Of a DNA stretch of 64,000 nt, positions 22,870 to 34,748 are shown one piece after another (within the stretch, counting starts at the first letter, position 1; every line of letters begins with the position of its first letter). The translations under genes were made by a program, and so were the position numbers. The stretch is taken from the NCBI GenBank assembly GCA_030068075.1, contig CM057833.1:46829587-46893586 (forward strand). Reading direction: 5' to 3'. This stretch comes from Paguma larvata. Lineage: Eukaryota > Chordata > Mammalia > Carnivora > Viverridae. The notes beneath the pieces are model-generated. The model saw only the letters and a program-made list of their open reading frames with translations, did no database searches and was not told the origin of the DNA.

Positions 22870-23310
22870 GCATTCTAATGGCCCTCTGCACAGCATGGCC
22901 CATGATGACCAGTCAACCCAGCATGAAACTGTTCCTCTTCGCGGTCTCTCTCTTCCAGCCCTGCTCCAGGGCGTCCTGAACTCCCTGATGCTTCTCCCTT
23001 TGCTTCCTCTCCCTTTTCCTGTCTGACAACTCCCACTTAGCCTTCAGAGCTGAGCACGGGGTCACCTCGTCATGGAAGCTTTCAGAATCATCGAGGTGGA
23101 GTATCCGTGTGCTCCCACCGCACATACCATACGTCTGTCACAGGGCATCCTCCTCCCTGTTCGTTGCTAGTTACCTGGACCTGCATCTTCCTTGTTCACG
23201 TGGCTGTGAAACCCTCGATGGCAGTGTCGTGGCTCTTCCATTTCTGTATCACTAATGTCTAGTACAGTCCCTGGAACGAAGTTGGCTTCCAGTCAGTTTT
23301 GAATGAAACA
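22870..23310 (+). repeat. L2 LINE 3' relic
   Basis: 'ctgacaactcccacttagcc', 'gtcatggaagctttcagaat', 'gtgaaaccctcgatggcagt', 'agtacagtccctggaacgaa'. This covers a Lys/Arg/Glu-rich antisense ORF (22913-23125), which is therefore not a gene. Confidence 0.6.
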
Positions 23311-25060
23311 GTCACTCCGCAGCATTCTACTGTGAAGTGAGATGAGCTTTGGAGATGTGGCGGTGGCGCATGCTCGCCTTTTTGAGATCTTGAAGGTGAA
23401 TGTTCTTGAAGACTCTCCCCAGTGTCGAGGATCCAAAGGAGCCCACCGTTTCTTAATGCCACAACTATGTTTTGGGGTCTCTCTTATTTGAGGGCTGTTG
23501 TTGAGTGGCACCAAGGACTCCGTGGGAAGGTCCAGCATGGCAGGTGCAGGAGAGCCTCTCACCTAGTACCGATGGTCTCATAGTTCTGTTCTGTCTTGCC
23601 ACGAAGAAGAATAAAATGCATCCATGTCCTTTCTGTTGTATGGTACAACTCACTACAGCATGTGTCCCTGTGCAACATCTGTCTTCTTACCAAAATCAAA
23701 GCTTTACATTAAGTGAGCAGGGCTCTCCTGGTGCCTCATCCTACAGGAGACCAGAAGGATGATGGCTTTGTGGGAATGTAAAGGTGTTTTTGACTTCTCT
23801 GAAGTCATGTACATCCATTCTCAGTATTAGGCCACCAGAGAACTTCCTGGCCTCAGAAGTAAAAAGAAGGGTCTTAATTTTGACATTGACACTTTCTGTT
23901 TAGGTGAACATGAGTGATTCATTTGCTTTTTCGGGGCTTCCATCACTTTCTAAAGAACGATGACTTTTCCTACTTTCTAGAGGTATCAGCTTTGGTGGAA
24001 CTAGTGACAGCCGTCTGGAAACCTCTGTAGCATGCAGACCTCTTAGGAGCAGTGATGCGCATTGGGAGCGGGGGATACTGAATGGGGAACGTACTCGATG
24101 TGCCATATGGCCTCCATGGAAGAGTACCTTTACCTGTGGCCATAGGCAATAGCCCCTCTGTAGGGTGTGGGGACTAGGCTGGTGCGCTCAGTTGAGTCCA
24201 CTTCTGGGTGATGATCCTAACGGAGACTTTCAGGTCAGGGAGAGCTAGCAGAGAGTGCCTTTTAGCCAGAGTCATCAGGGAAAGTCAGGATTTGGAAGGC
24301 TAAATTCAGATGCTAGGCACTGTGGAGCAGACGTGACATGGATGAGGGATGCTTGAGCAAGGGCCTTGGGCCAGATGCTGACTGAACCAGGGCAGATTCA
24401 GGTGGTTTAAAAGTGCAGGTCACATGTGCAGGTCAGCTGGTTTAAAAGTCCAAGGTCAAGGTAGCAGTTTGGAGCCATTTAAAGTATAGAGGGGCCAAAA
24501 GCTGTGGGAGGGTGAATTAGGACAGAGGAGATGGATAGAATGAGGTGAGGCAGTGACGGGCTTTTGGATAAATGTATTACGATGCATAGCCTCTTTTCCA
24601 CTGCCTGGAACTGTTGACTTAGCAAAATAGAAGAAAGCACACATGCTTACACACCACGAAGCTCCGAGGAGCTCCCAGGCCCCGGAGGGCCAGGGAAGGC
24701 CCTGCTCTGTGCCGAACACTTACATAGCCTGTGACCACAAGACCTTGTGGGCAACGTAACAGGTGATTACCATCCATTATGCATTCAGTTGTGAATCAGA
24801 ACAAACTAAAATGAACCGCCGTGCGACTCCAGCTCTGGTAATCCTGAATACGTGCTTGAGAGGCGCCGGCCCTGGGTTCCTGGGCTTCTAGCTACAAAGT
24901 AACCAAAACATAACTTGGGACTATTTCCCCCTTGCCTTCAAGAGAAAAATTCCAGTTACTTAGCATGTCATGATAGAACCTTCCTGATCTAACCTCTGCC
25001 TGTCCTCCCATTCATAGGTTTGGTTTTTTATTTTTCCTTGTATCTTCTGCTCCAGGAAGC
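23311..25060. other. Unique non-coding sequence
   Basis: No repeat family or gene recognised. Short ORFs in several frames near 23259-23762 and 24456-24719 have no domain. Confidence 0.45.
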
Positions 25061-25064
25061 CTTA

Positions 25065-25230
25065 CCTTGAGCAAGTTATATAACTCCTCTAAGCCTCAGT
25101 TCCTGCATCTGTAAAATGGGAATACTGATACAGGCCTGCAATAATTATTAAATGAGATAGTGCACATAAAACCACTTAGCCTAGTCCTTTGCTCGTAGTA
25201 TATGGCAGTTCCACATTTCTGGGATTTTTG
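25065..25230 (+). repeat. MIR SINE relic
   Basis: 'gagcaagttatataactcct', 'cctcagttcctgcatctgta', 'aaatgggaatactgatac', 'ttattaaatgagatagtgca'. Confidence 0.85.
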
Positions 25231-25249
25231 TTATTATTACTGTAAATTC

Positions 25250-25480
25250 TACCTTGCAGCCAAACTGTAACTCTCTTCATGCCATTGTTATACTAAGAAT
25301 TTATACCTTTATTGGGGTGCTTATCAGAGTATCTTGCTATTCTTAGATTAACTGTCATATATCCTAACTACACTGAAAGCTAGGACAAGGACAGTATCTT
25401 TTTCATCTGTTTCTCCAGAACCTTACCCCATAGTAGGTGCTCAGTTAAATATTTGCTGAAGAAATGCATGAAGCGTCTCT
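25250..25480 (+). repeat. L2 LINE 3' end
   Basis: 'gaaagctaggacaaggacag', 'catctgtttctccagaacct' and 'tagtaggtgctcagttaaat' form an L2 tail. Confidence 0.7.
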
Positions 25481-25924
25481 CTTCTGGAGAAGATGATTCT
25501 CAGCGGTCCCCAGATGCTTCCTGGGCCCCCCTCTCACTACCCATGCATGATAATGAGGTGCTTGCATGCATGTTCTCAGATAATAGCTCTACAATCCTAG
25601 AAGGCCGCTAGTCTATAAACTCTTGACAGTTGAGTGCAGAGCTTCAATTAACAGAAATGCCTCAAGTGTAAACATTAGATGACTTTTTTACCACGAACCC
25701 ACTAGGATCTCACATTGAGATCCAAACAATCCTACCCGTCTGGCATGAAAAATGAAACCCAGATTTCTTCCGCTTGAAACTCACTGTATCCCCAGCTATT
25801 CCCCTCCCTCTACTGGCACTGCTGTTGTTTGTACCTTACCGGGATTAAGCAGACCAGTCTGTACTCAGAACTCAGAAAAAATATCGATGAAACATTCCCC
25901 GGCTGTAAGAAAACAAGAGGGCAG
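25481..25924. other. Unique non-coding sequence
   Basis: Nothing recognised. Confidence 0.4.
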
Positions 25925-26110
25925 CTCTTAATTGTCGATTATTTACTGTGTGCAGGCGACATGTCGGGGCTTTCTCTGCATTGCCTCTAATCTTTCCAGA
26001 CACCCTGGAAGATGCATATTCTTGTGTGTCTTTTACGCTGGAGGAAACCGAATTTGCCAGGATCTCATAGCTTGATCATAGAGTTATGATTCCTGACCTG
26101 GCCAAACCCA
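25925..26110 (-). repeat. MIR SINE relic
   Basis: Diverged antisense MIR: 'tttactgtgtgcaggcgaca', 'gctggaggaaaccgaattt', 'ccaggatctcatagcttgat'. Confidence 0.55.
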
Positions 26111-26715
26111 AACGCCTCTCCGTATGGCACCCGTCAGCCTGGAGGAAGCAGCCTCCCCGGCCCCCCAGCCTCTCTGACCCCTGCACACTTCTCTGTATCC
26201 CCCAGAGGCAGCTGCATGGGGACATTCCCTCCCACCACGGCTGAGAGCTCAGTCACCACCCTGTGAGCACAGGCCAGTGAAGTGGAAAAATAGCTCTTAC
26301 TCCTCACTCTGACATCTGTCCCTCAGGTGAGAGCCAGATTCTCAAATTGCTAGGGCAATGGCAAATAAGCCTCCACCACACACACAGGGTATCAACACAC
26401 AGAGAGTTCTGCCGGAATTCACACATCCTGGAAGCCAGGCTGGCGTTGGTGGCCAGTTTCATTTAATCTTGTCTCTGATTGCCGCATGATGAGTGAGGAG
26501 AGGGGAGGAGGGCAGGACCACAGGAAAGCATATGCATCTCCAGAAACTGGGTTTGGTTTGCTCCTTGAGAGCGCTCTTAGGTACTGCCCTGACCCTTCTC
26601 TGTAAAGCCACAGCAGAAGCTGAAATGTCCGGGAAGCGAAAGGACGAGGGCTGGTTCCACTGGCCCCCATACGTTCATTAGACTTTTGTGGCTCTTCAAG
26701 TAGCCAGGAGGCAGC
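26111..26715. other. Unique sequence, GC-richer in its first half
   Basis: A 122-codon minus ORF (26419-26787) overlaps a plus ORF and extends into a MIR, so I treat it as chance. No domain is recognised. Confidence 0.45.
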
Positions 26716-26719
26716 CAGG

Positions 26720-26950
26720 TATAATAAGAAGAGCATGGCCTTTGGAGACAGACTGAACCAGATCAAATTATGTCCCCATGCTGCCACTTGGCATCTTACA
26801 TGACCATGAACAAGGCTTGCAACTTTTGTGAGTCACAGTTCTTCCTCTGTAAACTGAAGGAAGTGGCAGGATTATCATGGAGATCATGCATGAGAATGTA
26901 TATAAAACAATCAGCACCTCGTAGGTACTTGGCACACGTTAGCTGCCTTC
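26720..26950 (+). repeat. MIR SINE relic, nearly full length
   Basis: 'agaagagcatggcctttgga', 'catgctgccacttggcatct', 'agttcttcctctgtaaactg', 'cgtaggtacttggcacacg' cover most of MIR in sense orientation. Confidence 0.8.
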
Positions 26951-28955
26951 CCTCCCTTCCCTGCCTCCATTCACCTGTCATACCTGCTTTAAAAAAAAGC
27001 CATTGTAATTGTCATCTGTTACTTTGTGAGCTAAATGTGTTACTAATTAGTAACACAGAAACTATTTAAACCGCTCTCACAGAACTGTAACCCTGCCCTA
27101 CATCATGTCATATTATTTCATAGATAGCTGTTTTTCCCCCCTCTCTTCCCTGTTACTCGCTGTTTTTCTTTTCTCTAAGGAAGTCCAGATGGGCCCTATA
27201 CATTCTTATACACTGGATGGCCTCTGCCAAGGGTTAAAATCAGGTCTGTTTCACATGCAGATGATCTATTCATAACAAAAGCTGCCTCCTGGCCTTTGGC
27301 CACAGCTGAACACTGTTACTCTCAAGCCCTCATTTCATTTGTTTCTGATTGTCCTACAGTGTTTACATATCTTACTTATTAGCATGGTCTTTTATAGAGT
27401 ACAGGCAGAGGGCAAACCCTCTAGATCAGCTTTCCCTCCGAGTGCCCTTTCTTCCTCTGGTCTCCTTAACTCTGTGGACTGTTTCTCTTTCATAAGACCT
27501 CATTCAAATAGGGAAGCAATTTTTAAGTCTTTCCTTATTTTTTTTTTCTTTTTTAAACCTGAGAGTCACTTAGCATTCTCAAAGAACTGCTGTTGAATAT
27601 GTAGAAAAGGGAAAAGATACCACGGGAATGTGTGATTTTTTTTTTTTTTTTTCTCTGTCTCTCTACCCCTCTTTGACAAGGGAAAATCCCATCTTGTCTA
27701 TTGACTTTTCAAGGGACGTGTTCCATTCAGGGCACAAAGGGAGCTGGGCTGGCCCCAGAACACGTGGAAGATGATGCTGTCTGCCTGCCAGGTCCTCGCC
27801 TCTCCTATATATAGCCTTTTTCCTCCAAAAAGGTGTCTCAAGAAGCTTGTGGACGCTTGAGTCAGATTTGAGTCTCCAACCTGGTTCTGCCCCCCTTTGT
27901 GAGCCGGGAAACTTGAATTAACATCCTTGAAGCTCATTTCCCTTGACTGTCGAAACTGGGTGACACAGGCTTGCCCAGCATCTCAGGTAGGGGAGTGGAT
28001 GTAAAACTGCCCCATGCGGGGTTGACAGAAGCTTCGCACAGACATCTCTTCAGCTGATGGCGGTGGCTCCCTGGCGCTCTGGCTGGTGCAGGATTCAGAG
28101 GCGCGGCCCAGAGATGGCAGGAAGCGGGCCCTTATCACATGGGTGTGTTGGTGCATGTGCCACTTGGGTGCTGTCTCTGATAACGTATTAGGTGGCCAAA
28201 GAACATGGCGGTCCTACCCTGTCTCTCATCTTTCTCCTGACCTCCTCCTCTCGAACCATCGGGACTTATTAAATGCTCTTGCAGTCTCCTTCATCACAAA
28301 GAAGATATAAGGGATGAACTCCTTCACCCTGATAATACTCGATCAGCATTTGTTAATTTATGATGCTTCGGCAGTCCCTCAGTCGCAGAACCACCCAAGT
28401 GTCTACACAGTTTTTAGTTCTCTTTGCTTGGCCACTTTAGCCTTCTCATCTTCTCATAGGCCAGAAGTGGAGAGAGAGTTCTGAAGATCAGGATTCTTCA
28501 GGTCCAGAGTTGTGTGGACACGTCCCAGGTCCTGAATTCCCTGAGCTAAAACTAAGAAGTAAGACTGGATTCTCTTGGGGAGTGCCTTCAAAAGGCAATG
28601 ATTGATACATCTGCCCAGAAATGCTGACGTTTTTCAAAAGAGGCCCTGCTCTCATTCAGCCAGGATTCTCTTTGCCTTTACACCGGTCCCTGTTAACATG
28701 GTCCTTTCGGTTGTACTTACGCCCAGTGACAGAGCTTGCAAATAGAAATTAATCCGTCTGAGTGATCGTGTTGATTCTTATCTTGCTCTTCTCTAGAGCC
28801 CGTGCAAACCCGGTACCCCACTTTAGAATTCCAGTTAAGATGGTGTTGGATCTTACTTTTTAAAATTAAATACCTACGTGTAAGCCACTCCATAAATAAG
28901 AAGTACACCTTGGCCAGTATGGAGGTGATGATATTAATACAGGCTCCATTTCCCT
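26951..28955. other. Unique non-coding sequence
   Basis: T runs near 27538-27560 and at 27636-27652 are the only simple features seen. About 27950-28250 is GC-richer with a few CpGs but far from a CpG island. No gene recognised. Confidence 0.45.
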
Positions 28956-28959
28956 GGGT

Positions 28960-29145
28960 CACTGAATGTACCAGGCACCGTACCAAGGCCTATAATAGAC
29001 TGTGCCACATTTAGTCTTTACAGGTCTATAAAAGAGGTCCTGTTTGCCCCATTTTTCAGATGAACACCCCAAGGACCGAAGTCCCACAGCAAGTTAGGAC
29101 TAAACATTGAGAGTCACACTGGACGACCTCTAAATCCGTGGTCAG
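28960..29145 (-). repeat. MIR SINE relic
   Basis: 'aatgtaccaggcaccgtacc', 'tttgccccatttttcagatg', 'gtcccacagcaagttaggac'. Confidence 0.7.
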
Positions 29146-30595
29146 ATTTATGAGACTATCTGTGAGACTAGACAATGGTATGAAAGCAAAAGGTCGTAAC
29201 AAGGGAAACGCAGAGGCTGAGCAGGAGTAGGGCAGGAAGACAAAGTGTCCACAACTTAGCAATCAGAAGTCAGAGGATACCTGACAGAGGCTCTGTGTGT
29301 TAGGGGGCCGTGCGCTTGTTATAGGGAAAAGGCTGTGTCATCCTCATCTGCACCTGCTGATCGGCCTTGACCGTGAGGCTGCCCGAGGCAACTTTTTACT
29401 GAACTGTGAAAGGGAGAGCTGCTTTTCCTAACAGCTCATTTAGAATCAAAAGAAGACATTGGTTGGGTCATATTTGAGAAGCACACTGTTAGTCCTCTGC
29501 TCACGCCTGGGGACGTGACAGAAATGGAAGACAGGGTTCTGACTCGGAGTGTCCAGCTCACTATGTGACATTGGAACACCTGAGGACCACCACGCAGAAA
29601 GGGCGCCCTCTCTCCTCTCATTAGCTCCCTCCCTCTCCGCCACTCACGCCACCAGCCCCTCCTCCCTTACTCATAGGATCCACAGAAGGGACCGATAACT
29701 GTTTACCCACTGCAGATTGTTTAGGCTGTGAAACGATGCAAGCTATGATTTTATATCTTTGGGGTCAGAGAGCTCTTGGAGCTTTCAAAGCTCGGAGCCG
29801 GTCTGAGCTCACTGGAGCCAGTCAGGCATCTGTAGAGAGGAGGCTAAGTGTGGCTTCTTGTTTGCAAGGGAGAGAAAATTGGGGGAAATTTTAGGACGGC
29901 CTCAACATTTTCTTGGCCATTCAGTCTCTTGCAAAGCAACTTTGGGTGTGTTTTAAGTGCATGTGAATGAGAAACATACGGATTAAGTTTCTATTGTGAT
30001 CACGTATGGGTTTCAGAATGATGAAGAATAAGGAATTCAGGGTTTAAGGAGTCCAAAATACTTTGCAAATACCTCAGGAATTGCAAGCAACATTTGGCTG
30101 CCTCCCTCTATCCCAAATTTGGGGACTGTTTGGTTGGGTGACAAGCCCGTTCAGTGTCCTCCCCGCCTACTCAACTGCTAAGCCCCAGGAGATCTCTGTA
30201 GACAGGTTTCATGTGTTTTTGTTTTGCTCAAACTGAAATAAAGGGATTGGATTTCTAGGAAGGGCATGCTCTATACTGGAGGACTCTTAACCTTTCAGAA
30301 ACCTCCAAATATAGCAAAGGAAAATTTGGCAAGCCTGCAGCTTTGTTAACTATGTGCCACTTACAGGTGATTGGACATGTGTTCTATTCTGTTATAGCTC
30401 TGAATATCGGTGACATTGTTAATAATTTTAGCCATGTGCTACATTTCCGTGATTTGGTTTACAAAGCATTTTATATGCATGTAACATATTAAATATGCAT
30501 TACTTAATTATGTAATCAAATTACATATGATTTATGGATATAGGTATACACACTTAGACATATATATCACAATAATCTACAGTATAGAAGTGCAG
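29146..30595. other. Unique non-coding sequence
   Basis: AT-rich after about 30400, with repeated 'acatat/taaatatgcat' motifs. No repeat family or gene recognised. Confidence 0.45.
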
Positions 30596-30897
30596 AGGGT
30601 TAAGGAAGATGGAGGGAGAAGCAAATATTAACCCAGTCAGGGTTTGAGAAGTTTCCCAGACCAGGAAGAGTTATTAGTCAGAGGGAGATCAGAAGGAATG
30701 CCTTTTAGACAGATAGAAGAGAATTTATGAAGACATACAGATGAGAAAGAAAGTGGTGCACTTGGGGATTTCTAGGCTGTGATGGGCTTGTTGGAGTAGC
30801 AATAATGGGGCAAAGGATGAGGAAGTGTACCATGTGTGATTAGGCCAGACTTGGAGATAAAAGCCAGGTCAGAAAGGTCTTCTATGTCGTGGAGAAC

Positions 30898-32173
30898 TTT
30901 TTTTTTTTTTTAATAATTTGTTGTCAAATTGGTTTCCATATAACACCCAGTGCTCATCCCAACAAGTGCCCTCCTCTGTGCCCGTCACCCACTCTCCCCC
31001 CTCCCACGACCCCTTCACCCCTCAGTTTGTTCCTAGTCTTGAGAGTCTCTCATGTTTTGTCTCCCTCCTTCTCTGTGTCTTTTTTCTTTTCCACTCTTCC
31101 CCTCACCCATGGTTTTCTGCTAAGTCTCTCAAAATCCACCTATGCGTGGAAACATATGGTATCTGTCTTTCTGCGACTGACTTATTTCACTTAGCATAAT
31201 ACCCTCCAGTTCCATCCATGTTGCTACACATGGACATATTTCATTTTTTCTCATTGCCACATAGTATTCCATTGTATACATGTACCACATCTTCTTTATC
31301 CATTCATCAGTTGATGGGCACTTGGTCTCTTTCCATGATTTGGCTGTTGTCGAAAGTGCTGCTATGAACATTGGGGTACACGTGCCCAAGAGACACAGGA
31401 GTGCTGATGCATAGGTTTCCCTGTCTCAAAACCTTTTTGACCTGAGCCGCAGCAATTCCTAGCAGTGCTATTGCTGGGTCATAGGGTAGCTCTATTTGCA
31501 TTTTTTGAGGACCCTCCACACCATTTTCCAGAGTGGCTGCACCAGTTTGCATTCCCACCAACAGTGTAAGAAGGTACCTGCTTCTCCACATCCTCACCAG
31601 CATGTATAATTTCCTGAATTATTCATTTTAGCCACTCTGACAGGTGTGAGGTGGTATCTCAGTGTGGTTTTGTTTTTATTTCCCTGATGATGGGTGACAT
31701 TGAGCATCGTTTCATGTGTCTGTTGGCCATCTGGATGTCTTCTTTGGAGAAGTGTCGTTCATATCTTCCGTCATTTCTTCACTGGATTATTTGTTTTTCG
31801 GGTGTGGAGTTTGGTAAGTTCTTTATAGATTTTAGATACTAGTCCTTTATCCGATATGTCATTTGCAATTATCCTTTCCCATTCCATGGCTTGTCTATTA
31901 GTTTTGTTGGTTGTTTCCTTTGCCGTGCAGAAGCTTTTTATCTTGATGAGGTCCCAGTAGTTCATTCTTGCTTTCAATTCCCTCGCCTTTGGAGATGTGT
32001 CACGTAGGAAATTGCTTCGGCTCAGGTCAAAAAGGTTTTTTCCTGCCTCTCCTCTAGGATTTTGATGGCGTCCTTTCTCACATTCAGGTCCTTCGTCCAT
32101 TTTGAGTTTATTTTTGTGAGTGGTGAAAGATAATGGTCTAGTTTCATTCTTCTGCATGTTGCTGTCCAGTTCT
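30898..32173 (-). mobile_element. Carnivore L1, 5'-truncated, relatively young
   Basis: Reversed L1: a 14-nt-class T run at the left is its poly(A) end, then the 3' UTR 'gtcaaattggtttccatata' and 'acacccagtgctcatcccaa', then the ORF2 3' part. The flanks 'tatgtcgtggagaac' (30883-30897) and 'tatgtcatgggcaac' (32174-32188) are a 15-bp TSD with two mismatches. About 1.3 kb remain, so it cannot move by itself. Confidence 0.93.
31130..32160 (-). pseudogene. Broken L1 ORF2 C-terminal region
   Basis: ORF2 encodes the L1 endonuclease/reverse transcriptase; only its C-terminal segment lies here. It is split over several frames: 31771-32157 holds '[18 protein letters not shown]', 31307-31603 holds '[13 protein letters not shown]', and 31129-31389 holds 'DEWIKKMWYMYTMEYY'. 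The frame changes between these blocks, and the endonuclease and reverse transcriptase domains are absent because of 5' truncation. No product is expected. Confidence 0.88.
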
Positions 32174-32874
32174 TATGTCATGGGCAACTTCTAAAGTATG
32201 GAAGGGAATGTTAGAATTATAATTGGGTTTGTGTATTAGAAGGATCATTGCCCTGGAGGTAAAGAAGTTGGATTCTCTGCACAAGGTTTTTGGAGATATT
32301 TGAGACAGGGAAACCAGCTTAGTTACTGTTGCAATAATCAAACGAGATTTAGCAAAGGACTGGACTAATGTAGCAATGGGGAGAAACCAGCTTTGTTTGA
32401 AAAACAGAGTTGACAGTATGCGTTACTATCGTGGGTCAGAGGAGAAGGATGTTGGCGTGTGAGGGTTAAGAATAGTAAGTACCCTGATGGTTGGGTAAAT
32501 AGGCAGACATGGACCCCAGCACAAGAACAGCCCTAGGAGGGAGGATGGCAAGTTCTATTTTGGGCATGTTGAGTAGACATCCTGGTCAGGTGTCCAATTT
32601 GGAACTCAAGAATAGGACCTGAGTTTGGGATCAAAATTTGGGACTCAACACCATAAAAGTTGTCAGTGCTCACATAGGAATGGATGGGCAGCCCCCATGA
32701 GATGTGGTGAGTGCCACAAGCACAGCGGTCAGTGAATCCACAAAGGAAGAGGAAGAAGAACCTTCCAAAGGAACAGAACTAAGAAGGGGCAGAGCCTAGA
32801 TTCCAGCCCAGGACTTTGTACTCCAGATCTTTCCACTGTCCCAAAAAGGAGTAATCTGTTATTTCACATTTCTT

Positions 32875-33095
32875 GAGGGAATATTACGTCCCAAGGTTTT
32901 TACACACATTATACCGCCTAGGATTCACACAAAACTCTGTGGGAGGTAATATTATCCCCATTTATAGGTGACGAAACTGAGTCTGAGAGAGATTTAAAGG
33001 AACATGATTAATAAACAACCCAACCAGACTGAAACTGAGGTTTCTCTGACTCCAAGGTCTGTGCTGACATTACTAATGCACCGCCTTTGAGATAA
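32875..33095 (-). repeat. MIR SINE relic
   Basis: 'gtgggaggtaatattatccc', 'catttataggtgacgaaact', 'gagtctgagagagattt' in antisense order. Confidence 0.75.
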
Positions 33096-33685
33096 GATGT
33101 GGTTCCTCACTATTTCCTAGGAGAGGCAGACAACTCACTACAGTTTAATCTGAGAAGTGCAAAAATAGAGGTCAGTGCTAAGAGCCCTATTCAAAAACCA
33201 AATTCTCTCTGCTCTTTTTTGTTCTGTGTAGTGAGCTGGGAGTTGGCTGGAATGTGTATAAATGGTTTTTTTCTAGTAAGACGATAGCACAGTCCATTTG
33301 GAGAGAGAGATGAGCCACCACGGAAATACTCAGTCCCACACATGCCTGCGGCTACCCTCTAAAATTCCCAACCTGGCTGGAGGCACTGAAAACGAAACCT
33401 CCTGTCCCCTCCCAGGACCACTGGCGCCTGGAGCCTGCCTGCTGCCCCTGCCAGAGGTTTAGGCCAGCCTCGGGATGATGGGGTGGGGGCAAGGCGGAAC
33501 GGAAATTGCTGCAGGAGCTCCCTGCTCTGAGGCCAGTCATCTCTCCCAGAAAGAGGTGTGAGCAGGCGCTCAGGCTTTAGCACCGCAGGGAAACGCAGCT
33601 GACAGCAGCCCAGCCTTAGATGAAATTCAGCCAGTGGCATCCGCTAATGGAGCCAGCTTGGGCACAGACATGAAAAGAGGCAGGA
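33096..33685. other. Unique non-coding sequence
   Basis: GC-richer at 33350-33620, with overlapping minus ORFs in two frames. No domain or splice pattern recognised. Confidence 0.4.
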
Positions 33686-33689
33686 ACAA

Positions 33690-33845
33690 ATGGAGAGAGG
33701 CTTCTAATCCCTGCTGTACCATTTCTGATCCTTGTGATCCTGGGTAGTTCGCCTACCCTCCGCATGCTTTTGTCTTCAGCTATACAATGGGCTGCACATA
33801 TTGGACTCCATATACTGTCAGGGTCATTGCCAAGTCTGAATACAA
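33690..33845 (+). repeat. MIR SINE relic
   Basis: Diverged sense MIR: 'aatccctgctgtaccatttc', 'gtgatcctgggtagttcgcc', 'cttcagctatacaatgggct'. Confidence 0.55.
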
Positions 33846-33926
33846 ATATAAACTTACAAATCACTTGATTCCTAAGTGACCTCCACCTCTTCCTGCACAC
33901 CAGCTCCTCCTAGTTTGGAGGAGCCC

Positions 33927-34072
33927 TGATGCCTGTCTTTCTGTATCTTCTCATGTTGGAAACAGTAGTTTGAACTTGCTGTGTATCCAATAAATATGGC
34001 TCTGATGCCCATCTTTCTGTATCTTTTCATGTTGGAAACAGTAGTTTGAACTCGCTCTGTATCCAATAAATA
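33927..34072. repeat. 76-bp tandem duplication, two copies
   Basis: Copy 1 (33927-34002) and copy 2 (34003-34072, slightly short) share 'catgttggaaacagtagttt' and end in 'tatccaataaata'. They differ at about five positions (gcctg/gccca, cttct/ctttt, ttgctg/tcgctc). A recent, non-transposon duplication. Confidence 0.93.
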
Positions 34073-34485
34073 CTTGTTGAGTTTGTGGTCAGCAAATGTA
34101 AGATATTATGGATGGTAGCTGTTACGTACAACCCATGAAGTTGATGGTCAAGAAATGCCCCAGATAATCCTGGCCACGGGTCAGAGAGGTGGCAAAGCAA
34201 AGTTGGTAGTCAGAGAAGCCTCCTCGAGACCACCCAGACTGATCCTCTGAGCCACAGGGCGGTGTCTGTGTTGAAAGAGCTTGCTGGAGCACTCTGGTAG
34301 GCCACCTGGGAGGAATGACTGCTTCATGGAATCTTAGATAATCTCAAAGACAAAAGAGATATTAAATATTCTAGTCCGATCTAATTACTTTATAGATGAG
34401 GAAAATAAAGTCTGCAGAGGAAAAGAAGTTGGTAGTTCCTAGCTTGGGTCTTGTTTGGATCTGAAGTTACTGTTTTATACACTAT
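34073..34485. other. Mostly unique sequence
   Basis: A weak antisense MIR/L2 trace lies near 34380-34440 ('tttatagatgaggaaaataa'). Nothing else recognised. Confidence 0.4.
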
Positions 34486-34489
34486 CTAT

Positions 34490-34660
34490 CTGACCTCCTT
34501 CAGCTTAGATTTCCTCGTTTGTGGGGTAAGTATAATAATAGGACCTATCTCATTGAGTTGTCATGAGTATTATGTGATAGAACCTCTATAAACAGCCTAG
34601 AAGAGTATTTGGCATGTTCTAAGCCCGCAGTAACTGTTAGCAATTACTATTTTAGTATTT
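34490..34660 (+). repeat. MIR SINE relic
   Basis: 'cagcttagatttcctcgttt', 'ataataggacctatctcatt', 'gagttgtcatgagtattatg', 'agagtatttggcatgttct'. Confidence 0.75.
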
Positions 34661-34748
34661 CTTATTGTTATCCTTATTTCTGTGTTGTTATTTCTTACTA
34701 TTGTTGCCTGACTTAGAGGGTAGTTTCACTGAGGCTTTTTTCCTTTTA

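Larger units (their letters stand above)
30600..32715 (-). mobile_element. L2 LINE relic split by a young L1
   Basis: The left part (30600-30897) has 'agtttcccagaccaggaaga' and 'ggcttgttggagtagcaata'; the right part (32174-32715) has 'tagaaggatcattgccctgg' and 'ttactgttgcaataatcaaa'. Both follow reversed L2 3' order and join across the inserted L1. Confidence 0.65.

Noticed and set aside
22913..23125. Charged minus-strand ORF (Lys/Arg/Glu-rich) as a coiled-coil exon
   Set aside because: The interval reads as a sense L2 3' region; the charged run is its antisense translation.
27950..28250. GC-richer stretch as a promoter CpG island
   Set aside because: Too few CpGs and too short, with no adjoining first-exon signature.
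31771..32157. 128-codon lysine-rich ORF as a cellular gene
   Set aside because: Its C-terminal half is the L1 ORF2 end and its N-terminal half is an out-of-frame reading of the same element.
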